Shown here piece by piece: positions 1-8,172 of a DNA stretch of 35,210 bases. Made by a program: the position numbers and the translations under genes. Each line of letters starts with the position of its first letter. Positions within the stretch are counted from its first letter, which is position 1. Under the pieces are notes generated by a model that did no database searches, was not told the origin of the DNA, and saw nothing but the letters and a program-made list of their open reading frames with translations. The DNA is from an uncultured Kiloniellales bacterium (lineage in GTDB: Bacteria > Pseudomonadota > Alphaproteobacteria > Kiloniellales > JAKSDN01), in contig CAMYKD010000065.1 in NCBI GenBank assembly GCA_947258885.1, positions 1-35,210 on the forward strand, read 5' to 3'.

Positions 1-1
1 C

Positions 2-1539
2 ACATCCTCGCCGAGCGCGCAGCTCTGGTTCGATCGGGGGCTTGTCTGGACCTACGCCTACAATCACGAAGAGGCGATCGTCTGTTTCCAGAAGGCGCTC
101 GAGGCGGACCCGGACTGCGCCATGGCGCATTGGGGCGTCGCCTATGGTATCGGCCCGAACTACAACAAACCCTGGGAAGCCTTCGAGGACGACGAGAAGC
201 CCGATGCGCTCGCACAGGCCCGGGACCCCATCGCGCAAGCGACCCGGCTCAATGACAAGGTGACGCCGGCGGAAAGAGCGCTGATCGAAGCCATTCCCCA
301 CCGTTATCCCGAGGACGCGACCATCGAGGATTTCGGTCCCTGGAACGACGCCTACGCCGATGCCATGCGCAGGGTGCACAAGGCCCATTCCGGTGATCTC
401 GACATCTCCTGCCTGTTCGCGGAAGCGATCATGAACCGCACGCCCTGGCAGTTGTGGGACCTGCCGTCCGGGCAACCCGCCGAGGGCGCCGACACGCTCG
501 AGGCGATCACCGTCCTCGAAACGGCCTTCGATCGGCTCGACGGCGCCTGGGAGCATCCCGGCCTGCTTCACATGTATATTCACCTGATGGAGATGTCGCC
601 GCATCCAGAGCGCGCGCTTCGCCATGGCGACCGTTTGAGCACCCTGGTCCCCGACGCGGGTCATCTGCTGCACATGGCCACCCATATCGACGTGCTGTGC
701 GGCGACTATATGAACGTGGTCTCCAGAAACCACACGGCGACCGCGGCGGATCGCAAATTCCTGGAACGGTCGGGCGCCGAGAACTTCTATACAAGGCGGC
801 GCTCAAGACCGCCGACGATCTGATCGAGACCCTGCCCGAGGCGGTCGTGCGGCCAATGGCGGATTGGCTCGAAGGTTTCATTCCGATGAAACAGCATGCC
901 TTGATCCGCTTTGGCCGGTGGCACGACATCCTCGCCCAGAGCCTGCCCGAGGACGAGGAGCTCTATTGCGTCACCACCGCCATGATGCGCTACGCGCGCA
1001 CGGTCGCGCTCGCCAATTCCCGCGATATCGCCGGGGCGGAGGCCGAGCGGGAGCTGTTCTTCGCCGCGCGGGACCGCGTGCCGGAGAGCCGGATGATCTT
1101 CAACAATACCTGCCGGGACATTCTGCAAGTCGCCGAGCAGATGCTGATGGGCGAGCTGGAATACCACAAGGGTAATCACGAGGCCGCCTTCGAGCATCTT
1201 CGCCGCTCGGTGGAGGCGGACGACAATCTGCCCTATGACGAACCTTGGGGCTGGATGCAGCCGACCCGCCACGCTCTGGGCGCGCTCTTGTTGGAGAAAG
1301 GGCAATACGAGGAGGCGGAAGCTGTCTATAGGGCCGATCTCGGTTTGGACGCGACGCTCAGCCGGGCCTGCCAGCATCCGGGGAATGTCTGGAGCCTTCA
1401 CGGCCTGCATGAGTGCCTGACCCGCCGGGGCGAGACGGTGGAGGCGGCACACGTCAAGCTGCAGCTCGACAAGGCGGTTGCCCGCGCCGAGGTGCCCATC
1501 AAGGCCTCGTGTTTCTGCCGCCGGAAAGCTGCCGCATAG
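2..1539 (+). pseudogene. TPR-repeat protein gene, 5'-truncated by the window and frameshifted
   Basis: The gene is already open at base 2 in frame 2, with a TPR-like stretch (FDRGLVWTYAYNHEEAI, then KALEADPDCAMAHWG), so the start lies outside the window. Frame 2 continues coherently to about base 790 and then degenerates. The same protein resumes in frame 1 at YKAALKTADDLIETLPEA (790 onward) and runs to the stop at 1539. From memory of related large TPR proteins, about 20 residues lie between the NFYT and YKAAL motifs. Here they are directly joined, so the lesion looks like a deletion of a few tens of bases not divisible by three, rather than a single indel. Helical pairs later in the protein (HKGNHEAAFEHLRRSVEADD; EKGQYEEAEAVYRADLGLD) fit TPR units. 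Function unknown, probably protein-protein interaction. A sequencing or assembly deletion is the main alternative to a true pseudogene. Confidence 0.75.
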
Positions 1540-1668
1540 CCGCCGCGGCCAAGCGCCACCGCACTTGACCGGGCCGTCCAGGATGGTCGAGGCTGTCCCG
1601 GAGGCCCGACTCGGCGTCGGGCGCCACATGTCGCGTGACTTCGTTCGAACGACCACGGCCTGACCGCC

Positions 1669-2289
1669 ATGCCCGATCCGATTTCCTGGGAGTTCGCCGG
1701 ACCCTATCTCGCCCTGGCCCTGGCCGGCGGCTATCTCGTGGGCTCCGTGCCCTTCGGGCTGGTGCTGACGCGCCTGGCGGGCCTCGGCGACCTGCGCGAG
1801 ATCGGCTCGGGCAACATCGGCACGACGAACGTGCTGCGGACCGGGCGCAAGGGGCTGGCGGCGGCGACCCTGCTGCTCGACGGCGGCAAGGGGGCGGCGG
1901 CGGTGCTGATCGCCAAGCTCTGGGGGCCGGACATGGCGCTCGTGGCGGCGCTGGGCGCGATCCTCGGGCACCTCTTTCCGGTCTGGCTCCGCTTCAAGGG
2001 CGGCAAGGGCGTGGCGACGACCTTGGGCATCCTGCTGGCGCTCGCCTGGCAGGTCGGGGTCGGGGCCTGCCTGACCTGGCTGGCGGTCGCGCTCGTGTTC
2101 CGGATGTCGTCGCTCTCGGCGCTGATCGCCACGGCCGCGGCGCCGCTTTACGCCTGGTGGTTCCTCGGCGACCTGCAGATGGTCGAGCTTTCGGCCGTGC
2201 TGGCCGTCCTGGTCTGGATCCGCCACCACGAGAACATCCGCCGCCTGCTCAAGGGCGAGGAGCCCCGGATCGGGCGGAAGAAGGGCTGA
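1669..2289 (+). CDS. plsY: Glycerol-3-phosphate acyltransferase PlsY
   Basis: A 206-residue polytopic inner-membrane protein. PlsY transfers the acyl group from acyl-phosphate (made by PlsX) to glycerol-3-phosphate, the first committed step of phospholipid synthesis. Family motifs are visible in order: GSVPFG (about residue 25), the glycerol-phosphate loop [14 protein letters not shown] (about 45), [10 protein letters not shown] (about 65), [18 protein letters not shown] (about 100), and a closing [14 protein letters not shown] near residue 190. Length is normal for the family (about 200). The ATG at 1669 puts the first membrane helix immediately after a short polar N-terminus. It precedes a conserved DNA-processing block (dprA-topA-rnr), an arrangement common in alphaproteobacteria, although the usual pyrC neighbour is not seen here. 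Confidence 0.95.
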   Translation: MPDPISWEFAGPYLALALAGGYLVGSVPFGLVLTRLAGLGDLREIGSGNIGTTNVLRTGRKGLAAATLLLDGGKGAAAVLIAKLWGPDMALVAALGAILGHLFPVWLRFKGGKGVATTLGILLALAWQVGVGACLTWLAVALVFRMSSLSALIATAAAPLYAWWFLGDLQMVELSAVLAVLVWIRHHENIRRLLKGEEPRIGRKKG

Positions 2290-2408
2290 GGAAGCCGCGG
2301 CATACCGAGGCGAAGCCGAGCGGGTGAGGGCCCTTTGGTTCGGGCGGTTGCCGCAACGCGCCGCCACTCTGGGGAGGGATTTCGGACCCACTTGCCCTCA
2401 CCCTCCCA

Positions 2409-2454
2409 CGCGGCAAAGGCCGCGCGGGCCCCTCCCTCTCCCGACGGGAGAGGG
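2409..2454. terminator. Twin hairpins between convergent plsY and the GST-like gene
   Basis: Two adjacent stems lie between the convergent stops at 2289 and 2483. The first pairs cgcggc (2409-2414) with gccgcg (2419-2424) around an aaag loop. The second pairs ccctctccc (2434-2442) with gggagaggg (2446-2454) around a 3-base loop. There is no clear T-run, so a bidirectional terminator or a dispersed palindromic repeat are both possible. The rest of 2290-2482 shows no gene. Confidence 0.45.
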
Positions 2455-2482
2455 GCGTATGGGCCTGACCGACAACGGACGC

Positions 2483-3409
2483 TCAGACCCGCAGCACCCG
2501 GTAGCCGACGCGGGGGAAGTGAACCGCGACCTCGCCGACGCGCGGGTCTTCGCGCAGGACCGCGATTTCCTGGGCGCCGACGCTGAGGATGCGGCCGGCG
2601 ACCGGCGGGGCGCCCTCGACCTGCTCGGCGGCGATCTCGACGGGCTCTCCGGGCTTCAGGCCCTGGGGATCGTCCGGATCGGCCCGTTCGGGGGTCGCGG
2701 GCCGGGTGTCGCGGGCGATGTCGAGCGCCTCGGCCGCGGTCATGTCCGCCGGCCGGCCATGGCCGATCGCCTGGACCCGCTCTTCCCAGGCGCAGAGGTG
2801 TTCGAACTGGGCCAGGAACTCCGGCCCCTTGGAGTAGCGCCCGCGGATGAACCAGATCAGGTAGTAGCAGAGCGCATCCGGCAGCCCCGGCTGGGCGCCC
2901 AGCATGAAGGCGCGGCCGGTCGCCAGCCGCGACTCCATCCAGCCGAGCTGGGCGCGCAGCTTGGCCAGGGTCTCGGGCAGCGCCGCCTTCAGGGCCGCCA
3001 TGTCGTAGCCGGGTCCGAAATAGAGCGGCCCGCGGTCGGCGGCGAAGGCCGCCGGCATGTCCCGGCCGGCGTCGCCGAAGACCAGCGCGATGGTCTCCTC
3101 GAACAGCGCGCCGTCGGTCCAGCGGCTGACGCCCCAGGCCATGCCGGCGCTACCGCCGGGAAACAGCGTGGGCTCCGGGAAGCGGCGCTCCAGCTCGCGG
3201 ATGATGCACTGGCTGTCGCAGTAGACGTCGGCGCCGGCCTGCATCACCGGCGTCAGGCGGTAGCCGCCGGTCAAGGGCATCAGGTCGGGCTTGGGCGGCA
3301 GGCGGGGGATCTCGACGGAGCGCCAGTCGAGGTCCTTCATGCCGAGCACGACGCGGACCTTCTCGGACACCGGGGACTGCGGATAGTGGTGGAGGATGAT
3401 CTCGGGCAT
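2483..3409 (-). CDS. Glutathione S-transferase family protein
   Basis: A protein of 308 residues from the ATG at 3409. The N-terminal 80 residues form a thioredoxin-fold GST domain: HHYPQSPVSEKVRVVLGMKDLDW at residues 5-27, then a TPVMQ cis-proline segment and the glutathione-loop-like DSQCIIRELERRFPEPTLFPGG. Residues about 90-230 fit the all-helical GST C-domain (ALCYYLIWFIRGRYSKGPEFLAQF). A further 60 residues (EPVEIAAEQVEGAPPVAGRI onward) form a beta-rich tail that ordinary GSTs lack. The open frame continues upstream to 3676, but that stretch is low-complexity and would overlap the divergent membrane-protein gene, so the ATG before PEIILHHYP was chosen. Substrate unknown. It lies convergent with plsY. 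Confidence 0.85.
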   Translation of the reverse strand: MPEIILHHYPQSPVSEKVRVVLGMKDLDWRSVEIPRLPPKPDLMPLTGGYRLTPVMQAGADVYCDSQCIIRELERRFPEPTLFPGGSAGMAWGVSRWTDGALFEETIALVFGDAGRDMPAAFAADRGPLYFGPGYDMAALKAALPETLAKLRAQLGWMESRLATGRAFMLGAQPGLPDALCYYLIWFIRGRYSKGPEFLAQFEHLCAWEERVQAIGHGRPADMTAAEALDIARDTRPATPERADPDDPQGLKPGEPVEIAAEQVEGAPPVAGRILSVGAQEIAVLREDPRVGEVAVHFPRVGYRVLRV

Positions 3410-3665
3410 GGGGCGGCCTGCTTTCTCGGAGACTCCGTTGGAACGGCCGACAGGCTGCCAGGAAGGCCCCGGGTTCGGCAAGACCGCGGTCGTTCGTTTC
3501 TGGGCGATCCGGCCGGACGCGGCGCGCCGTTTCGACGGCACGCGCATGGAAATAGCGACTTTCTTAACGGGTTTGAGGTGTAACGGTAGAGGCGCGGCCG
3601 GGGTGACGCCCGCGGCCGCGGTCGAGCAGGAACGCGCAACGGGCAGGGCAGGACCGCGAAAGCCA

Positions 3666-4256
3666 ATGATGCACAAGCTAAAATTGGAGCCGCATTACTT
3701 CTCCATGTGGATGGTCAGCATCATCGTGCCGCTGCTCAAGCTCAAGAGGGAAAAGCGGCTGTTCTATATCCTGGCTTCCGTGACGGTCCTCGGCGACCTG
3801 CTGATGCTCTACGGGCTGGTCCAGGGACACGACCTCTTCTATCCGCTCGGGCCCGAGGTCGACTGGGCCTTCATCCTCGTGCTGCCGGCCTACCTGGCGA
3901 CGGTCTGCCTGATATTCCTCTGTCTGTCGTGGCCGCTTCTGACCCTGCTGCCGAGCCTGGTCATCCTGGGCGGCATCGGATTGCTCGGCTATGAAGTCTT
4001 TTCCTACCTGCGCACGGAGGTCTGGGACGCTCATTTCCTGATCGATGTCCTGAGCCTGCACGACTGGATCGACCAGGAGGGCGATCTGCCGGAGCTGCGC
4101 AAGATCGTCTTCTACGCGACCAATTGGACGCCCCTCTTCGCCTGCCTGGTCATCGGCGGGATCTGGCTCTACAGCAACATGACCTCCGACCTGCACCAGA
4201 AGGCCGTCGGCCTTTTGGCGGACTACAAGGAGCTCCGGGGCCGCACGGCCGGGTAA
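3666..4256 (+). CDS. Hypothetical multi-pass membrane protein
   Basis: A protein of 196 residues, starting at tandem ATG codons at 3666 and 3669. After a basic N-terminus (KLKREKR) it shows about four hydrophobic segments: FYILASVTVLGDLLMLYGLV (about 36-55), WAFILVLPAYLATVCLIFLC (about 70-90), LLTLLPSLVILGGIGLLGY (about 95-115), and LFACLVIGGIWLYSNM (about 160-175). A charged loop (LHDWIDQEGDLPELRKIV) separates the last two, and the tail is short and soluble. I do not recognise the family. It sits alone between the divergent GST-like gene and dprA and could be co-transcribed with dprA (64-base gap). The longer open frame back to 3396 is antisense to the GST gene and is not used. Confidence 0.65.
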   Translation: MMHKLKLEPHYFSMWMVSIIVPLLKLKREKRLFYILASVTVLGDLLMLYGLVQGHDLFYPLGPEVDWAFILVLPAYLATVCLIFLCLSWPLLTLLPSLVILGGIGLLGYEVFSYLRTEVWDAHFLIDVLSLHDWIDQEGDLPELRKIVFYATNWTPLFACLVIGGIWLYSNMTSDLHQKAVGLLADYKELRGRTAG

Positions 4257-4320
4257 TCCCCGAAGGCCGGCTTCGAGCCGGGGCTTGACGGCAGGGGGGC
4301 CGCCTACCCAAGGTGGCCGG

Positions 4321-5469
4321 ATGAGTGGAGCCAAGACCGACACCCTCGGCCCCGCCGAACGCCTCGCCTGGCTGCGTCTGATCCGCAGCGAGAACGTGGG
4401 CCCGGTCACCTTCCGCGGCCTTCTGGCCCGCTTCGGCGACGCCGGGACCACGCTCGAGGCCCTGCCGGACCTGGCGCGGCGCGGCGGCCGGAGACGGCCG
4501 ATCCGGATCTGCCCCGCCGAGGAAGCCGAGCGCGAGCTGGCCGCCCTGGAGGCATTGGGCGCGCGGCTGCTGGCCGCGGTCGAGCCGGACTATCCACCCG
4601 CCCTGGCCGCCCTCGAGCACGCCCCGCCGGTCGTCTCCGTGCTCGGCCGGGCCGAACTGCTGCGGCAAAGGGCGGTCGCCGTGGTCGGCGCGCGCAACGC
4701 CTCGGCCAACGGCCGCCGCCTGGCGCGCGACATCGCCCAGGGCCTGGGCCAAGCCGGCTTCCTGGTCGCCTCGGGGTTGGCGCGGGGCATCGACACGGCG
4801 GCCCACCGGGGCGCGCTCGAGAGCGGCACCGCCGCGGTCGTCGCCGGCGGCCTGGACGTGATCTACCCGCCCGAGAACGAGGCCCTGCACGGCGAGATCG
4901 CCGGGCGCGGCGTGCTGCTCTCCGAAATGCCGCCCGGCACCGTCCCGCAGGCCCGCCACTTCCCGCGGCGCAACCGGCTCATCTCGGGCATGTCGCTGGG
5001 CGTCCTGGTGGTCGAGGCGGCGCCGCGCTCGGGCTCGCTGATCACCGCGCGGCTCGCCCTCGACCAGGGCCGCGAGGTCTTCGCCGTGCCCGGCTCGCCG
5101 CTCGACCCGCGGGCGCGCGGCTGCAACGACCTGCTGCGCCAGGGCGCCGGGCTGGTCGAGAGCGCCGACGACGTGGTCCAGGCGCTGGACGGCATGATCA
5201 AGCCGCTCGAGGGGCCGCCGAAGCCCTCGGAGTTCCTGGCCGAAACGGCGCCGGCGGCGCCGGAAATCGAGGTCTCGTCCGGCCGGCGGGCGGTCGAGGA
5301 ATTGCTCGGGCCCGCGCCGGTGGCGGTTGACGAACTGGTCCGGCAGTGCCATCTGTCCCCGGCAGCCGTGAATACGGTCCTGCTCGAGCTGGAGCTGGCC
5401 GGACGGGCAGAACGTCACCCGGGCAATCGTTTCTCTTCCATCGCCGCGGGCGAGACCGGGCCGTCCTGA
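4321..5469 (+). CDS. dprA: DNA-processing protein DprA (DNA protecting protein)
   Basis: A protein of 382 residues. DprA binds incoming single-stranded DNA and loads RecA during natural transformation. The N-terminal 70 residues fit the SAM/HhH-like region. The Rossmann DprA core follows: VAVVGARNASANGRRLARDI (about 120), SGLARGIDTAAHRGALESGT (about 152), VVAGGLDVIYPPEN, LLSEMPPGTVPQARHFPRRN, RLISGMSLGVLVVEA and SGSLITARLALDQGREVFAVPG. The last 60 residues fit the winged-helix domain (VDELVRQCHLSPAAVNTVLLELELAGRAERHPG). The ATG at 4321 has an AGGTGG sequence just upstream; the longer frame from 4285 adds a low-quality tail. topA follows 44 bases after the stop, the usual alphaproteobacterial order. 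Confidence 0.95.
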   Translation: MSGAKTDTLGPAERLAWLRLIRSENVGPVTFRGLLARFGDAGTTLEALPDLARRGGRRRPIRICPAEEAERELAALEALGARLLAAVEPDYPPALAALEHAPPVVSVLGRAELLRQRAVAVVGARNASANGRRLARDIAQGLGQAGFLVASGLARGIDTAAHRGALESGTAAVVAGGLDVIYPPENEALHGEIAGRGVLLSEMPPGTVPQARHFPRRNRLISGMSLGVLVVEAAPRSGSLITARLALDQGREVFAVPGSPLDPRARGCNDLLRQGAGLVESADDVVQALDGMIKPLEGPPKPSEFLAETAPAAPEIEVSSGRRAVEELLGPAPVAVDELVRQCHLSPAAVNTVLLELELAGRAERHPGNRFSSIAAGETGPS

Positions 5470-5513
5470 CCTTTCGCGGCTCTGCCGCTCTGAAGGAATC
5501 GGAACTGGCCCAC

Positions 5514-8159
5514 ATGAACGCTGTCGTCGTCGTCGAATCCCCCGCCAAGGCCAAGACGATCAACAAATACCTGGGCCGGGACTACCAGGTGCTGGCCAGC
5601 TTCGGGCACGTGCGCGACCTGCCGGCCAAGGACGGCTCGGTCCGGCCCGACGAGGAATTCGCCATGAGCTGGGCCGTCGACGCCAAGGCGGACAAGCGCC
5701 TGAAGGAGATCGCCAGGGCGGTCAAGGGCGCCGACCGGCTGTTCCTCGCCACCGACCCGGACCGCGAGGGCGAGGCGATCTCCTGGCACATCGTCGAGGA
5801 GCTGAAGCGGCGCCGGGCGCTCGCCGGCGTCGAGGTCAAGCGGGTGGTCTTCAACGAGGTCACCGCGAGCGCCGTGCGCGAGGCCTTCCGGAACCCGCGC
5901 GAGCTCAACACGGAGCTGATCGACGCCTATCTGGCGCGCCGGGCGCTCGACTACCTGGTCGGGTTCACGCTCTCGCCGGTGCTCTGGCGCAAGCTGCCGG
6001 GCAGCAAGTCCGCGGGCCGGGTGCAGTCCGTGGCGCTGCGCCTGGTCTGCGAGCGAGAGGCCGAGATCGAGGCTTTCAAGGCGCAGGAGTACTGGACCAT
6101 CGAGGTCGCGCTCAGGACTCCCTCGGACGCGTCCTTCGGCGCCAGGCTGACCCATCTCGACGGGCGCAAGCTGGAGAAGTTCGATCTCGGGGACGAGGCG
6201 GCCGCCGAGGCCGCCGCCCGGCAACTGCGCGAGGCGGTGCGCTTCGCCGTCGATACCGTCGAGCGCAAGCAGACCCGGCGCAACCCTTACCCGCCCTTCA
6301 CCACCTCGACCCTGCAGCAGGACGCCTCGCGCAAGCTGGGCTTCGGCGCGACCCGAACCATGCGCCTCGCCCAACAGCTCTACGAGGGGGTCGACCTGGA
6401 CGGCGAGACGGTCGGCCTGATCACCTACATGCGGACCGACGGCGTGCACATCTCGCGCGAGGCGCTCGGCACCGTCCGCGAGGTGATCTTCGAGCGCTTC
6501 GGCGATGCCTACCTGCCCTCCGCGCCGCGGCTCTACAAGTCCAAAGCCAAGAACGCCCAGGAGGCGCACGAGGCGATTCGGCCGACCGACCTGACCCGCC
6601 GGCCCGAGGATCTGGCCCGCCGCCTGGAACCCGACGCCCGCCGGCTCTACGAGCTGATCTGGAAGCGCACCGTGGCGAGCCAGATGGAAAGCGCGCGGAT
6701 CGAACAGGTGGCGGCCGATATCGCCGTCGACGGCAAGACCGCGCGGCTGCGCGCCACCGGCTCGACCGTTCTCTTCGACGGCTTTCTGGCGCTCTATCAG
6801 GAAAGCCGGGACGAGCCGAAGGAGGGCGCGCAGGGCGAGGACGCGCGCCTGCCCAAGCTCGCCGAGGGCGACCCTTTGAAACGCGAGGGCGTGACCCCGG
6901 AGCAGCATTTCACCCAAGCGCCGCCGCGCTTCACCGAAGCCAGCCTGGTCAAGCGGCTGGAGGAGCTGGGCATCGGCCGGCCGTCGACCTATGCCTCGAC
7001 CCTGCAGGTGCTGCAGGACCGCGACTACGTCCGCCTGGAAAAACGCCGCTTCCTGCCCGAGGACCGCGGCCGCCTGGTGACCGCGTTCCTGACCAGCTTC
7101 TTCGAGCGCTACGTGCAGTACGGCTTCACGGCGGACCTCGAGGAGCAGCTCGACGACATATCGGGCGGACGGGTCGACTGGAAGGCAGTGCTGCACCGGT
7201 TCTGGGACGCCTTTCACAAGGCGGTCGACGAGACCCGGGAGCTTCGTATCGCCGCGGTGATCGATGCCCTCGACGAGGACCTCGGCCCGCACTTCTTTCC
7301 GGCCAACGCCGACGCACCGGAGGTCGACCCGCGCGCCTGTCCCAGTTGCAAGACCGGCCGTCTCGGGCTGCGTCTGGCCAAGAACGGCGGATTCATCGGT
7401 TGTTCCAGCTACCCGGATTGCCGCTACACCCGTCCGCTCGCCGTCCCCGGCAACGGCGCCGACGGCGAAGCGGTCCTGCCCAACGAGCCGAAGGTCCTGG
7501 GCCGCGATCCCGAAAGCGGCCAGGAGGTCACCCTGCGCAAGGGCCCCTTCGGGTTCTATGCCCAGCTCGGCATGGGCGAAGAGGGCGCGAAGCCCAAGCG
7601 CGTCTCGCTGCCCCGCGCCCAGGCGCCGGACGAGCTCACGCTGCGCCGGGCGCTCGACCTGCTGGCCCTGCCGCGCGAGGTCGGCAAGCATCCCGAGACC
7701 AGCGAGATCATCTCCGCGGGAATCGGCCGCTACGGTCCTTATATAAAACACGGAAGCACCTACTGCTCGCTCAAGGGCGACGACGACGTGCTGACCATCG
7801 GCCTCAACCGCGCGGTAGCCCTGCTGGCCGAGGCGCCGGCGCGCGGCGGCGGCACCGGCAAGGCGCTCGGCAACCACCCCACCGACGGCAAGCCGGTCAC
7901 CCTGCACAGCGGCCGCTGGGGCCCCTACGTCAAGCACGGGCGGCTGTTCGCCTCGCTGCCGAAGGGCGCCGACACGGACGCCGCGACCCTGGACATGGCG
8001 GTGGAGCTGCTCGCTGCACGGGCCGCGAAAGGAAAAGCGGCGGCAAAACCGAAAGCGAAACCAAAACCGAAAGCCAAAGCAAATCCAAACACGAAGAAGA
8101 AATCCAAGGCAAAGGCGGGCACCAAGAAGCGATCCACGCGCAAGCCCGCCGCCGAATGA
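5514..8159 (+). CDS. topA: DNA topoisomerase I (type IA)
   Basis: A protein of 881 residues that relaxes negative supercoils through a 5'-phosphotyrosine link. The TOPRIM domain opens at the start (VVVVESPAKAKTINKYLG) and contains the acidic DPDREGEAISWHIVEEL motif at about residue 82. The active-site motif ITYMRTDGVHIS places the catalytic Tyr at residue 305 (base 6426). The IGRPSTYASTLQVLQDRDYV motif follows. A C4 zinc ribbon (CPSCKTGRLG, then CSSYPDC) lies near residue 610. Two or more topoisomerase C-terminal repeat-like segments follow (LRKGPFGFYAQLG, GIGRYGPYIKHGSTY, LHSGRWGPYVKHG). The last 45 residues are a Lys/Ala/Pro tail encoded by an A-rich stretch, probably for nonspecific DNA binding. 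The ATG at 5514 matches the family's normal N-terminus. rnr begins 13 bases after the stop. Confidence 0.97.
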   Translation: MNAVVVVESPAKAKTINKYLGRDYQVLASFGHVRDLPAKDGSVRPDEEFAMSWAVDAKADKRLKEIARAVKGADRLFLATDPDREGEAISWHIVEELKRRRALAGVEVKRVVFNEVTASAVREAFRNPRELNTELIDAYLARRALDYLVGFTLSPVLWRKLPGSKSAGRVQSVALRLVCEREAEIEAFKAQEYWTIEVALRTPSDASFGARLTHLDGRKLEKFDLGDEAAAEAAARQLREAVRFAVDTVERKQTRRNPYPPFTTSTLQQDASRKLGFGATRTMRLAQQLYEGVDLDGETVGLITYMRTDGVHISREALGTVREVIFERFGDAYLPSAPRLYKSKAKNAQEAHEAIRPTDLTRRPEDLARRLEPDARRLYELIWKRTVASQMESARIEQVAADIAVDGKTARLRATGSTVLFDGFLALYQESRDEPKEGAQGEDARLPKLAEGDPLKREGVTPEQHFTQAPPRFTEASLVKRLEELGIGRPSTYASTLQVLQDRDYVRLEKRRFLPEDRGRLVTAFLTSFFERYVQYGFTADLEEQLDDISGGRVDWKAVLHRFWDAFHKAVDETRELRIAAVIDALDEDLGPHFFPANADAPEVDPRACPSCKTGRLGLRLAKNGGFIGCSSYPDCRYTRPLAVPGNGADGEAVLPNEPKVLGRDPESGQEVTLRKGPFGFYAQLGMGEEGAKPKRVSLPRAQAPDELTLRRALDLLALPREVGKHPETSEIISAGIGRYGPYIKHGSTYCSLKGDDDVLTIGLNRAVALLAEAPARGGGTGKALGNHPTDGKPVTLHSGRWGPYVKHGRLFASLPKGADTDAATLDMAVELLAARAAKGKAAAKPKAKPKPKAKANPNTKKKSKAKAGTKKRSTRKPAAE

Positions 8160-8172
8160 CGGGACAGCCGTC

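Noticed and set aside
787-2391. Long - strand open frame (534 codons) antisense to the TPR gene and plsY
   Set aside because: It is Arg/Gln/Gly-rich, resembles no family, and lies opposite a clearly coding plsY; such frames are common in high-GC DNA.
4285-4320. TTGACG near 4285 as the -35 of a leaderless dprA promoter
   Set aside because: The spacing to any -10-like sequence is too short, and an AGGTGG sequence before the ATG gives an ordinary ribosome site.
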